DNA of 59,423 nucleotides from Lachnospiraceae bacterium NK4A144 (GTDB taxonomy: Bacteria; Bacillota; Clostridia; Lachnospirales; Lachnospiraceae), in contig AUJT01000025.1 of assembly GCA_000424365.1 (NCBI GenBank), positions 1 through 59,423 of the forward strand, read 5' to 3'. This document shows, in pieces, positions 39,773 to 47,598 of the stretch. The translations under genes and the position numbers were made by a program. The first letter of the stretch is position 1. The number at the start of each line of letters is the position of its first letter. The notes beneath the pieces were generated by a model that saw only the letters and a list, made by a program, of their open reading frames with translations, made no database searches and was not told where the DNA came from.

Positions 39773-40249
39773 ATGCCAGAGCTTAAGCTTTTTCGTAAGA
39801 GACTAATCCCGGAGGAGTGTATTCTCCTGAAAGATGATGAGATCATCTATTCTGATGACCGCATCATTGTGACCAAATGGCGGACGCTTCATCCGAAGAA
39901 AAACTTCGATCATGGAATGTCCTGCTATTTTCTGAAAGAGGGTTATAAGGTCAGCCGCTTTATAAAGCCTGACGGAAACCCGATCTACTGGTACTGTGAT
40001 ATTGTTGATTACGAGTATCCCGATGATACTACTCTGATCATCAGGGATCTACTTGCTGATGTTCTGGTTTATCCGGATGGATTTGTGAAAGTAATGGATA
40101 TTGATGAATTTGGGGAAGCGCTTGATAAAGGTCTGCTCGATGCAGAAGGTGTTAAGCGCGCCCTTCATTCACTTGCAGCTCTTTTAGACATTATTTATTC
40201 AGGAAAATTTGATACTCTGACACAGGAAATAACTTCCCGTGTCGTGTAA
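39773..40249 (+). CDS. DUF402 family protein
   Basis: A 158-residue cytoplasmic protein of the DUF402/FAU-1 family. The pattern YWYCDIVDYEYPDDTTLIIRDLLADVLVYPDGFVKVMDIDEF gives the conserved acidic barrel core; in characterised relatives these residues bind metal and hydrolyse nucleoside phosphates. The ATG at 39773 has AAGG 8 bases upstream; the in-frame ATG at 39764 directly abuts it and is less likely. It begins 11 bases after atpC, so it is the distal gene of the atp operon, and a terminator follows. Confidence 0.85.
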   Translation: MPELKLFRKRLIPEECILLKDDEIIYSDDRIIVTKWRTLHPKKNFDHGMSCYFLKEGYKVSRFIKPDGNPIYWYCDIVDYEYPDDTTLIIRDLLADVLVYPDGFVKVMDIDEFGEALDKGLLDAEGVKRALHSLAALLDIIYSGKFDTLTQEITSRVV

Positions 40250-40254
40250 ATGCA

Positions 40255-40305
40255 AAACCGGAGAGACTCGCGTGGATATGCGAAATCTTTCCGGTTTACT
40301 TTTGT
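40255..40305 (+). terminator. Terminator of the atp operon
   Basis: AAACCGGA pairs with TCCGGTTT at 40255-40297, with an inner TCGC/GCGA stem, followed by ACTTTTGTTT. It lies between convergent genes. Confidence 0.75.
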
Positions 40306-40326
40306 TTATCGCTTTATTTCATCTGC

Positions 40327-41712
40327 TCAGCCGTCTTCTTCGTCCTCGTCCTCGTCATCTTCATCGTCGTCATCATCGTTTTTCTCATCCGATTTTTCAT
40401 CGGAATTATCCTCTGATTCCTTCTCCTCTGATGATTCAGAACTCTCTGAGCTTTCTGAACTGCTCTCAGGTGCTCCGGTTGCAGCTCCCGGACCGTCTTT
40501 CAACGAATCCTCTGCTGTTCCGTAACCCGAGTATTTTCCTGTCCAATACAGGTAGAATACGTGGTGACCGATTATCGTTCCCTTGATGCCGGGCACGATG
40601 GTTCTGAAGAACAGACACTCACCTATATTATTGGTTCCGGCCATTGCCTGCTCCGCAGCCTTGGTACACTCCGAATTTGCTCCCTGTCCGAGAACAATGG
40701 CAAATCGTCCGGAGGAAACCGGTTCAAACTGACCTGACTGGTATATTACACCGGTAATGGTATTCGGAAAAGCGCCGGACATTACACGGTTCATTACGAC
40801 CGCACCAACTGCGATCTTTCCTGCCCAGGGTTCTCCTCCGGCCTCGCACTGGATAAGCGCTGCCAGCATCTCTTTTTCTCCCTTTCCGATAGTTACTTCA
40901 GAAAGACTTCTCTTCTTCATGGAAGCAGAGAGACGTGCCAGTTCTTCTTCCTTTTTCAACTGTTCCCTTAACGCACTGATGGTATTTTTAGCCGCAATGA
41001 GCTTTGCCTCATATGCAAGCGCTTCAGCTTCTGCCTCAGAGATCGCACCGGCATATGCAGTGATCGAGTTCTTAGTAGAGTCTACAAGTTTCTGTACCTT
41101 TGCCTGCTCAACTTTTGCGTCTTCATGCAGACTTTCCAGCTCAGCCTTATCTTCCTCGAGCTCAGCCTTCTTCTCTTTTGTATCCTCTACCAGCTTCTCG
41201 TATTTATCCAGCATCTGCTCATCGTACTGATTTACCTTTGACACATATTCAGCACGGTTAAGAAATTCACTGAAATTTGTCGTCCTGAGAAACAGTTCCA
41301 GATAATTTTCTTTACCTCTCTCATAGACAACACGGATTCTGGCCTTTATGTACTCATACTGGGCAGCCTGCTGTTCCTCGGCTGCCGCCAGAGCTTTTGT
41401 CGTTTCTTCTATCTCAGCTTCCTTATCGGCTTCCTGACCTTCGATCTCTGCGATCTTATCAGAAACGGATGCAAGCTGGGTATTCAGGTCACTCAGATTG
41501 TTCTGGAGACCTTGTTTTGTATCCTTCAGATCATCTATGCGGTCTGAAGTATCATCGAGTTTCTTTTCTGTATCTTTTTGATTCTGCTGCGCCTCTTTTA
41601 ATTTTTCTGACGTAGACTTTGCCTGCACCGACAATGCAGAGCTCAAAGATCCAGCTCCCACTGCCGCACACAGCAAAAGCAGCATGCAGTTTTTCAGGAG
41701 TCGTTTTTTCAT
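40327..41712 (-). CDS. Secreted cell-wall hydrolase, SleB type, with coiled coil and acidic tail
   Basis: A 461-residue exported protein. A signal peptide (about 1-31, ending VQA) is followed by a long coiled coil (about 33-275) like those of EnvC/PcsB-type proteins. Next comes a Hydrolase_2 (SleB/CwlJ) domain from about 290 to 400: LAALIQCEAGGEPWAGKIAVGAVVMNRV with the catalytic Glu, then FFRT and IGHHVFYLYW. The last 45 residues are a Ser-Glu then Asp-Glu run. It likely cleaves peptidoglycan at the surface in vegetative growth or spore-cortex turnover. Its ATG overlaps the rpiB stop by one base (TAATG), so the two are coupled. Confidence 0.9.
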   Translation of the reverse strand: MKKRLLKNCMLLLLCAAVGAGSLSSALSVQAKSTSEKLKEAQQNQKDTEKKLDDTSDRIDDLKDTKQGLQNNLSDLNTQLASVSDKIAEIEGQEADKEAEIEETTKALAAAEEQQAAQYEYIKARIRVVYERGKENYLELFLRTTNFSEFLNRAEYVSKVNQYDEQMLDKYEKLVEDTKEKKAELEEDKAELESLHEDAKVEQAKVQKLVDSTKNSITAYAGAISEAEAEALAYEAKLIAAKNTISALREQLKKEEELARLSASMKKRSLSEVTIGKGEKEMLAALIQCEAGGEPWAGKIAVGAVVMNRVMSGAFPNTITGVIYQSGQFEPVSSGRFAIVLGQGANSECTKAAEQAMAGTNNIGECLFFRTIVPGIKGTIIGHHVFYLYWTGKYSGYGTAEDSLKDGPGAATGAPESSSESSESSESSEEKESEDNSDEKSDEKNDDDDDEDDEDEDEEDG

Positions 41713-42152
41713 TATACGTTAAGATCCTCTATCGCGTTGATTCGTCTGATATGACGTTCGCCTTCAGAAAATTCAGTTGAAAGGAATGTGTCTGTGATTT
41801 CAAATGCAAGACCCGGACCAACAACATTTGCACCAAGTGCAAGTACATTTGCATTGTTGTGGAGACGTGTCATCTTTGCCATAAGCTCGTTTGTACAGAT
41901 AGCAGCTCTGATGCCCGGAACCTTATTTGCAGCGATGGAAATTCCGATTCCTGTAGTACAGATAACGATTCCGCGGTCTGATTCGCCGGAAGCTACAGAC
42001 TTAGCTACTGCGTGACCATATACAGGATAATCACAGGATTCCTTGTCATGGCAGCCGAAATCCTTTACCTCATAACCTTCTTCCTTCAGGTGCTCAATGA
42101 CCTGCATCTTCAGATCATATCCACCATGATCACATCCTATTGCGATTTTCAT
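41712..42152 (-). CDS. rpiB: Ribose-5-phosphate isomerase B
   Basis: A 146-residue RpiB/LacAB-fold isomerase that interconverts ribose-5-phosphate and ribulose-5-phosphate. The opening MKIAIGCDHGGYDLK, the catalytic-cysteine segment GIVICTTGIGISIAANKVPGIRAA, and RLHNNANVLALGANVVG are signatures. The ATG at 42152 sits 8 bases after GGAGG; earlier in-frame ATGs are too close to or upstream of it. It is followed without a gap by the SleB-type hydrolase gene. Confidence 0.95.
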   Translation of the reverse strand: MKIAIGCDHGGYDLKMQVIEHLKEEGYEVKDFGCHDKESCDYPVYGHAVAKSVASGESDRGIVICTTGIGISIAANKVPGIRAAICTNELMAKMTRLHNNANVLALGANVVGPGLAFEITDTFLSTEFSEGERHIRRINAIEDLNV

Positions 42153-42243
42153 TTTCATATCCTCCAACTTGGTTTTCATATGTGTAAAGCATGTGATCCC
42201 GTAGGATCATTTCATGCATAAACAACCGTGATCATCCTATCGA

Positions 42244-43299
42244 TCAACACTCTATTATCTTATGTCCTGCTGCCCTTATGAGCCTGTTCATTATGGCCAT
42301 TCCCATAACAGGAGTATTAAACTCTTCTGTATAGATAGTCAAGACTCCAAGGTCATCCATATCTCTAAGTACGCGGAAAAGATTATGAGCTATCGTCTCC
42401 TCTTTATCACGGGTTCCTACCGTCTCAACAATATCACATTTATAAAGGTCACGGGTCTCATCAGTTGCGATAACAGCCGTTTTTTCTCCTCGGGTCATAT
42501 GCTCGTATGCAAGTGAGTTTATCTTTTCCACTACATTTTCCTGAGAACCCTTTACTATATACAGCTCGCCCTTAGGTGCGTAATGCTTATATTTCATTCC
42601 GGGAGCCTTTGGATGTGCATCAGGGCTTACAACGCCTCCTATTGAAGGATCCACGTCTACCTTACCCAACACCTCTGATAACATCTCCAGATTTATATAT
42701 CCCGGTCTCAAAAGACACGGTGTTTCACCTGTCAGATCTACTATCGTAGACTCGATACCGATCCCGACTTCTCCTCCGTCTATTATAAGAGGTATAACGC
42801 CATTCATATCTTCCATGACGTGCTCTGCTGTCGTGCAGCTCGGTCTGCCGGATCTGTTTGCACTAGGTGCAGCGATATACCCGCCGGAAGCCAGAATAAA
42901 TTCCCTCGAGATCTCATTCACGGGCATCCTTACAGCTACCGTGTCGAGACCGCCTGTTGTTTCAAGCGGAACTATATCTGATTTACGAAATACCATAGTA
43001 AGCGGTCCCGGCCAAAACTTCTCTGCCAGCTTCCGTGCACTTTCCGGAATATCGCTTACTATTCTATCCAGAGCCGAAAGCTCCGCTATGTGAACTATCA
43101 AAGGATTATCGGACGGTCTTCCTTTTGCGGCATATATCTTTTTAGACGAGCCGGGATTCAGCGCATCTCCTGCGAGACCATATACGGTCTCTGTCGGCAT
43201 GGCAACCAGTCCTCCGTCCTTTATTATCTTTCCTGCTTTTTCCATCAGTGCGGCATCCCTTTCGGGATCACCGTACGCCTTTATTATCTCTGTTTCCAT
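42244..43299 (-). CDS. tsaC: L-threonylcarbamoyladenylate synthase, two-domain Sua5 type
   Basis: A 351-residue enzyme that makes threonylcarbamoyl-AMP for the t6A modification of ANN-decoding tRNAs. The YrdC domain (about 15-200) has GGLVAMPTETVYGLAGDAL, IYAAKGRPSDNPLIVHI and APSANRSGRPS; the C-terminal Sua5 domain (about 220-350) begins near APGMKYKHYAPKGELYI. Length fits Sua5 rather than the short TsaC. The ATG at 43299 is 10 bases after the stop of the GH18 gene. Confidence 0.93.
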   Translation of the reverse strand: METEIIKAYGDPERDAALMEKAGKIIKDGGLVAMPTETVYGLAGDALNPGSSKKIYAAKGRPSDNPLIVHIAELSALDRIVSDIPESARKLAEKFWPGPLTMVFRKSDIVPLETTGGLDTVAVRMPVNEISREFILASGGYIAAPSANRSGRPSCTTAEHVMEDMNGVIPLIIDGGEVGIGIESTIVDLTGETPCLLRPGYINLEMLSEVLGKVDVDPSIGGVVSPDAHPKAPGMKYKHYAPKGELYIVKGSQENVVEKINSLAYEHMTRGEKTAVIATDETRDLYKCDIVETVGTRDKEETIAHNLFRVLRDMDDLGVLTIYTEEFNTPVMGMAIMNRLIRAAGHKIIEC

Positions 43300-43309
43300 T
43301 TCAAACTTC

Positions 43310-45121
43310 TCACTGACTATTTCCGGAAGCATAAGCTTCGATAAGATTCCATATATCTGAGGACTCAAGACCAAGTTTCCAGAATGCGGCTCCTGCGATA
43401 TTATTTGCATCCATCACAGAAAACTTTTCTTTAATAGACTCTGCATCCTCAAGCCATACTCTGTATGTGGTATTTCCTGATGTACCTTCTGCGTAATTGG
43501 CTCCTGACACATCATCCCATGCAGTAGACATTCCATGATTTGACACAAAGGACGCTGCCTCGTTCATGCCAACTGCGGAAGAATTCTTAACAGTTCCGTT
43601 TTCTTCTTCCCATATTCTGGTATAGAAAGGAACACCGTTTATGATCTTTGACGGATCCACATCTAAAATGGTCTGCTCGATACCTTCACGCACAAAATCA
43701 ATGGACGCTACCGGGCCGGCTTCATCCGAACCTGACGTATGTTCATCATAGCCCATTATCACTACATAGTCACATACAACACCCTGAACTTCTCTGTGAT
43801 ACAGCATAGAATATGCCTTAGGAACATAGTTATCTACAGATACTACAAGTCCCTGTGCATGAGCTGCGATATAAAGCTCCTTTACAAACTGGGCAAAGTG
43901 AAGTCCGGTTTCTCCGGACAATTGCTCAAAGTCCACATTTATGCCATCTGCACCAGACGCAGCCACACTTGAGACCAGTGCACTTATAAGCTTCTGCCTC
44001 TTGGATGTATATGACAAAACCTCGTATGAGCCTTCTGATGCACTAAATCCTGAGGTATTAAAGTTATCAACGACCGCCCATACCTTGACTCCTGCGTTAT
44101 GTGCCTTAGTAACATAATCCGCAGATGAGATATCAGAAAGGTTTCCCTCTGTATCTGTGATGGAATACCATGTCGGACTTATCACATTCATTGCGCTGTC
44201 GGACGCAAGCATACTGTCTACGGTATTATTTGCATCTTTATTTGTAACCTGATGCCATCCGAGTATTATTTTCCCATCATAGGAAATATTGTCATAATTA
44301 AGATCTTCAGCTGTATTTTCTGCTTTTTCTTCGCCATCGCTAAATGAAGTCAGGCGCTTATTTCTGATATATCCAACATATCCGTCAGAAGTTTCAACAG
44401 TACTCCAGAGATTATTGGAGCTGATGATCCGAACCTTATCACCTTTTTTGGCCTTGGTGATGACTTCGCTTTTCTTTGAATCTGATACACGGACCGCACT
44501 GCTCTTTGTAACATCAGCAGTCGTAACCGTTCCAAATTCTGTTCTGATAACGATCCTTGACGGATTTTCCATGAGCTCGCTTACTGTTAGTGATGAATAT
44601 TCCTTTACCAGATCCAGTGAGATACAGATTTCTCCATCCTGCTCCAAAAGGTTTACATCTCCCTCAACCCACTGTTTTGTCTCCGTCGGTGTAGAATAAA
44701 GCAAAAGCTTCTCATTTGAATCGTAATAGAACCATGAATTAAGATTTTCTAACACAAATTCCAACGGAAGATATATTTTTCCATTAGAAAGAACTGCTTT
44801 ATCTTCTATATAATTGCCGTTATATAATATACCGACCTGTTTTTCATCCGTAATGCCAAATAAAGCGTTTCTATCCGCTTCTTCATTGGATGAACCAAGC
44901 TCATCCAGTGCTCCGCCCTTAACAGCACCTATGATCAGCCCCATTATGATAAGAATTATCACAACAGGAATGAGCAGTACCAGAAACCTTCCTTTTCTAT
45001 GTCCGCTTCTTCCGGACCTCCGATGCCTTCCGTGACCACGTTTCCTGTTTTCGACACGACGTCGGACAGTCTCAATGTCCTCATGCTCTATTTCGTTAAG
45101 GCTGCCATCGTTAAGCTTCAT
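43310..45121 (-). CDS. Membrane-anchored GH18 glycosidase with SH3 domain
   Basis: A 603-residue type II membrane protein. A basic cytoplasmic N-terminus (about 1-45, rich in Arg, His and Gly) precedes one helix (46-68). A copper-amine-oxidase-like or stalk region follows, then an SH3_3 domain (about 205-250, KKGDKVRIISSNNLWSTVET), and a GH18 domain (about 275-595). The catalytic motif is DGINVDFE near residues 393-400, the form seen in the SleL/YaaH subgroup that cleaves peptidoglycan N-acetylglucosaminyl bonds. It should act outside the membrane in wall remodelling. It leads an operon-like run with tsaC, rpiB and the SleB-type hydrolase. Confidence 0.9.
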   Translation of the reverse strand: MKLNDGSLNEIEHEDIETVRRRVENRKRGHGRHRRSGRSGHRKGRFLVLLIPVVIILIIMGLIIGAVKGGALDELGSSNEEADRNALFGITDEKQVGILYNGNYIEDKAVLSNGKIYLPLEFVLENLNSWFYYDSNEKLLLYSTPTETKQWVEGDVNLLEQDGEICISLDLVKEYSSLTVSELMENPSRIVIRTEFGTVTTADVTKSSAVRVSDSKKSEVITKAKKGDKVRIISSNNLWSTVETSDGYVGYIRNKRLTSFSDGEEKAENTAEDLNYDNISYDGKIILGWHQVTNKDANNTVDSMLASDSAMNVISPTWYSITDTEGNLSDISSADYVTKAHNAGVKVWAVVDNFNTSGFSASEGSYEVLSYTSKRQKLISALVSSVAASGADGINVDFEQLSGETGLHFAQFVKELYIAAHAQGLVVSVDNYVPKAYSMLYHREVQGVVCDYVVIMGYDEHTSGSDEAGPVASIDFVREGIEQTILDVDPSKIINGVPFYTRIWEEENGTVKNSSAVGMNEAASFVSNHGMSTAWDDVSGANYAEGTSGNTTYRVWLEDAESIKEKFSVMDANNIAGAAFWKLGLESSDIWNLIEAYASGNSQ

Positions 45122-45263
45122 AAATCACTAAAACAGAATTTTGTACCCAGCGTTAATTCTGCACCTTTCATAACCTAATTTTCTGCTACTTCTGCGCAAA
45201 CCCCTTAACCCCACAGTCTAAATATTATACCATATCAGGAAATTTCAACAAATAGCCGCAAAT

Positions 45264-45350
45264 AAAAAAGAAGCGGTCGGGAAAACCTGCAGTTTTAAGC
45301 ATTTGGGGCGCCTTTAGAAATGCTGCATACGATTTCCGACCGTTTCTTAA
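45264..45350 (-). terminator. Long hairpin terminator
   Basis: AAGAAGCGGTCGGGAAA (45268) pairs with TTTCCGACCGTTTCTT (45333-45348). An inner AGCATTT/AAATGCT stem follows. Read on the minus strand it ends in TTCTTTTTTATTT, so it should stop transcripts of the small gene at 45.5 kb. The stem is unusually long for a terminator and has the nested form of the other palindromes. Confidence 0.65.
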
Positions 45351-45367
45351 TTTTCACTTAATATTTA

Positions 45368-45525
45368 GGATAACAGGGATCAAAGAAAAAAATCCGATCG
45401 TGCTTGCACAAAAAGGATTTTTTATTTGTATCCCGTAAAACATGAGCATGCAGCGTAATTACGCGGAATGCGAGTGTTTTAGAATTGCGCAAGCTTCGTA
45501 AGAAGCGGAGCAATTCGTGTTATCA
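45368..45525. repeat. Complex palindromic element, family D copy 1
   Basis: Outer arms GATAACA (45368) and TGTTATC (45519) enclose three hairpins: AAATCC-GAT-GTGC with GCAC-AAGGATTT, AAAACA-GAGCAT with ATGCGAGTGTTTT around CGTAATTACG, and GAATTGC with GCAATTC. Most of the inner sequence recurs in inverted orientation at 59271-59423. No gene is encoded. It fills most of the spacer between the GH18 gene and the small unknown gene. Confidence 0.75.
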
Positions 45526-45528
45526 TGG

Positions 45529-45741
45529 TTACGCATATCTGACCATATCATAGCGGATTTCCCTAAGACAGCCCAGGTTATCATGCACAAAGTCTGCCAT
45601 AAAAGCACCACTCATGCTCATTACAGCTTCTGCAGCCTGTATGGGTGATACCGGCTCTCCCATTAAAAAAAGAGAAATACCACGGTTAACAAAACTCTCC
45701 AGCCATTCGATCAGATTTTCAATATCATTAAATTTATACAT
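45529..45741 (-). CDS. 70-residue protein of unknown function
   Basis: The product starts MYKFNDIENLIEWLES and has no membrane helix. The middle (GISLFLMGEPVSPIQAAEAVM) and C-terminus (DNLGCLREIRYDMVRYA) suggest a small alpha/beta or helical fold. The ATG at 45741 follows GTAGGAAAG; the in-frame ATG at 45771 would give 80 residues and has only AAGG close to it, so either is possible. A long structured leader with a strong promoter precedes it (46101-45772), which makes it the likely regulated gene. I recognise no family. Confidence 0.6.
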   Translation of the reverse strand: MYKFNDIENLIEWLESFVNRGISLFLMGEPVSPIQAAEAVMSMSGAFMADFVHDNLGCLREIRYDMVRYA

Positions 45742-45775
45742 CTTTCCTACCCTGTTTTTAAAAATCTGCATGACC

Positions 45776-45886
45776 TTAAGGAACTGTGATATACCCTGCC
45801 AGAATCATACAGACGATCATAAGTCTCCTGAACCACAAAAGGTTCCATGAGTCGACACTTCTGTCTCCGCCCGCCAAACACTGCAT
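45776..45886 (-). CDS. Possible 36-residue membrane peptide
   Basis: An open frame reads MQCLAGGDRSVDSW, then NLLWFRRLMIVCMILAGYIT and VP. Residues 15-33 form one amphipathic-to-hydrophobic helix with an Arg pair, as in small membrane peptides. It ends 5 bases before the longer start of the next gene. The frame is open back to a stop near 45950 but has no clear RBS, and the same DNA takes part in the RNA structure. It may be chance. Confidence 0.25.
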   Translation of the reverse strand: MQCLAGGDRSVDSWNLLWFRRLMIVCMILAGYITVP

Positions 45887-46101
45887 AGCTTTGGTTATTA
45901 TCGTTCTTTTATCAATAAAATAGCTTTGGGAATCTATCACCGAGAGGTGATCTGAATAATTATCTGTTCTGAAGGTCTACAGAATATAGACCTGGAAGCC
46001 GACAGATAATAAAAGGTCTTTTGATCAAAGACCTGAATGTCTGAAAATGCAGTGCAGCGAAATCCTCCTTTCTTACGGAGTATTGTCTCGCTGACTCACG
46101 A
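45840..46101 (-). ncRNA. Candidate structured RNA or long leader
   Basis: From the predicted start near 46101 the minus-strand RNA can form GACTC-GAGTC, AGCGA/TCGCT enclosing CTCC/GGAG, and AGGTCTTT/AAAAGACCT followed by TTTTATT. It can also form TTATCTGT/ACAGATAA enclosing AGGTCT/AGACCT, and ATCACC/GGTGAT. Long-range pairs are also possible, CACTGCAT with ATGCAGTG and GAGTC with GACTC near 45850. The third hairpin could end a short RNA of about 95 nt. I cannot match it to 6S, SRP, RNase P, tmRNA or a known riboswitch by eye. Confidence 0.5.
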
Positions 46102-46107
46102 GTCGTA

Positions 46108-46136
46108 ATTATACTGACAGCCCTTATCTAATGCAA
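46108..46136 (-). promoter_or_regulatory. Strong sigma-A promoter of the structured RNA
   Basis: On the minus strand TTGCAT and a perfect TATAAT are separated by 17 bases. A palindrome TGTATA-AAG-TATACA at 46159-46173 lies just upstream and could be an operator. Confidence 0.75.
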
Positions 46137-46225
46137 GTTCATAATTTCGTGCAATTTATGTATAAAGTATACATTACGATTTTTTTACATCCCGCCGATA
46201 AAAAGGATATAAAGGAGAACTTTCG

Positions 46226-46256
46226 TATGAAACCCGCAGTAAATGCGTGTTTCTGA
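46226..46256 (+). repeat. 29-bp hairpin repeat copy 2, overlapping a 9-codon frame
   Basis: Bases 46228-46256 equal 9914-9942. Here the repeat happens to start with ATG at 46226 after AAAGGAG, so it could be translated as MKPAVNACF and stop at 46255. The copy at 9914 has ACG instead of ATG and no RBS, so the conserved feature is the hairpin rather than the peptide. Confidence 0.6.
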
Positions 46257-46306
46257 TCGTCAGTTTCAAAACATATAAAAATTTAAATAACATATGATTA
46301 TCTTGC

Positions 46307-46335
46307 TTGACTTGATTCTCGGAAAAGTATATAAA
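46307..46335 (+). promoter_or_regulatory. Promoter of mecA
   Basis: TTGACT and TATAAA with a 17-base spacer, 95 bases upstream of the mecA ATG. A GAGGG/CCCTC hairpin lies in the untranslated leader near 46361-46385. Confidence 0.7.
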
Positions 46336-46429
46336 GAATGGTAATCTGAAAATCATTAGTGAGGGTAGACAACTAACGGCCCTCGTTTATCGGTCGTCAG
46401 ATATATATCAGAAAGGACGTGGTGAGCTC

Positions 46430-47233
46430 ATGAAGATTGAAAAAGTTAATGACCATCAGATCCGCTGCACCCTTACAAAGGCAGATCTCGCAGAACGCGA
46501 GCTTAAAATAAGTGAACTTGCTTACGGAACAGATAAGGCCAAGAGTCTTTTCCGTGATATGATCCAGCAGGCATCATATCAGTTTGGATTCGAGGCAGAG
46601 GACATCCCTCTTATGATCGAGGCTATTCCTCTTTCCAGCGAGGCAATCGTTCTCATTATTACAAAGGTAGAGGATCCGGAAGAACTCGATACTCGTTTTT
46701 CTAAATTTGCTCCTTCGCTTCGCGGTGACGAAGCAGTAGAGGCGGCTGAGGTTCATTCCGGTGCGGATGATGTCCTCGATCTCTTTAGAAAGATCAAGGA
46801 AGGTACAGAGACAGGAAATGATAAGACTGCTTCCAATAAGAACAGTAACGGTAATACGATCCCTCAGACTTCCGGAAATCCGGTTACTGTAAAGCCTGTG
46901 CAGAAAAAGGCTGATGAAGTCCAGATAACAGTTCCTGTAGAGATCACAAAGCTTTATTCCTTCAACGATCTTGAAGGAGTTACAAAACTTGGACATATCC
47001 TTAACGGATATTACGACGGAGAAAATACTCTGTTCAGGGATCCTGTTGATCATCGTTATTACCTGATCGCCAAGAAGTCATCTCATACTCCGGAGCAGTT
47101 CAATAAGATCTGCAATATCATTACCGAGTATGCAGGACCTGAAAAGTTTACTCCTTCAGTACAGGCATGGTACGAAGAACACGGTGAACTGATAATCCGA
47201 GATGACGCATTGCAGTCACTTGCAAAGATCTGA
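46430..47233 (+). CDS. mecA: Adaptor protein MecA
   Basis: A 267-residue MecA-type adaptor that delivers substrates to the ClpC-ClpP protease in Firmicutes. The N-terminal substrate-binding domain (about 1-90) has KIEKVNDHQIRCTLTKADLAER and IEAIPLSSEAIVLIITKVEDPEEL. A polar Asn/Ser/Thr linker follows, and the C-terminal ClpC-binding domain (about 165-260) has LYSFNDLEGVTKLGHIL and DHRYYLIA. Longer linker than in Bacillus. Monocistronic, with its own promoter and terminator. Confidence 0.92.
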   Translation: MKIEKVNDHQIRCTLTKADLAERELKISELAYGTDKAKSLFRDMIQQASYQFGFEAEDIPLMIEAIPLSSEAIVLIITKVEDPEELDTRFSKFAPSLRGDEAVEAAEVHSGADDVLDLFRKIKEGTETGNDKTASNKNSNGNTIPQTSGNPVTVKPVQKKADEVQITVPVEITKLYSFNDLEGVTKLGHILNGYYDGENTLFRDPVDHRYYLIAKKSSHTPEQFNKICNIITEYAGPEKFTPSVQAWYEEHGELIIRDDALQSLAKI

Positions 47234-47273
47234 TAATGATACAAAGCGACCTCGACGGCGCTTATGTGTTGAT

Positions 47274-47303
47274 AAAGAATCCGGCTCTGCCGGATTCTTT
47301 TGC
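47274..47303 (+). terminator. Terminator of mecA
   Basis: AAAGAATCCGG pairs with CCGGATTCTTT around a short loop, followed by TGCG. Confidence 0.8.
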
Positions 47304-47335
47304 GTAAGTGCATGAGCCGAATCGCGCATCGCATA

Positions 47336-47368
47336 AAAAAACCAGCTGACAAATGTCCGCTGGTTTTT
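47336..47368 (-). terminator. Terminator of the DUF1858 gene
   Basis: AAAAACCAGC pairs with GCTGGTTTTT around a 12-base loop; read on the minus strand a run of seven T follows. Confidence 0.85.
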
Positions 47369-47394
47369 GCGTTTTTATTCGTATTCGTTCGCAA

Positions 47395-47598
47395 TTACTG
47401 CTCATCCGGCATTGCATTCATCTGCTGAACCAGATCATCTGCATCGATACCATGAACCATAGCAGCTTCCTCAACTGTCTCACCCTGTGATGCCGGGCAG
47501 CCAAGGCAGTGCATTCCGATCTCCATGAGAAGCGGTACTGCTGACGGCTTAATTCTTAAAACATCTCCGATAGTAGTGTCCTTTGTTACAACACCCAT
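47395..47598 (-). CDS. DUF1858 redox-disulfide domain protein
   Basis: A 67-residue cytoplasmic protein. TTIGDVLRIKPSAVPLLMEIGMHCLGCPASQGETVEEAAMVHGID matches the DUF1858 / hybrid-cluster-protein-associated redox disulfide domain, with the conserved CLGC pair at residues 31-34. Such domains are thought to take part in thiol redox or metal handling; no reaction is established. RBS AAGGAGG. It is divergent from the ferredoxin gene, with 351 bases between the two starts. Confidence 0.9.
   Translation of the reverse strand: MGVVTKDTTIGDVLRIKPSAVPLLMEIGMHCLGCPASQGETVEEAAMVHGIDADDLVQQMNAMPDEQ

Noticed and set aside
46226-46255. Nine-codon minigene MKPAVNACF as a real peptide
   Set aside because: The identical repeat at 9914 has ACG instead of ATG and no RBS, so selection appears to act on the hairpin, not the peptide.
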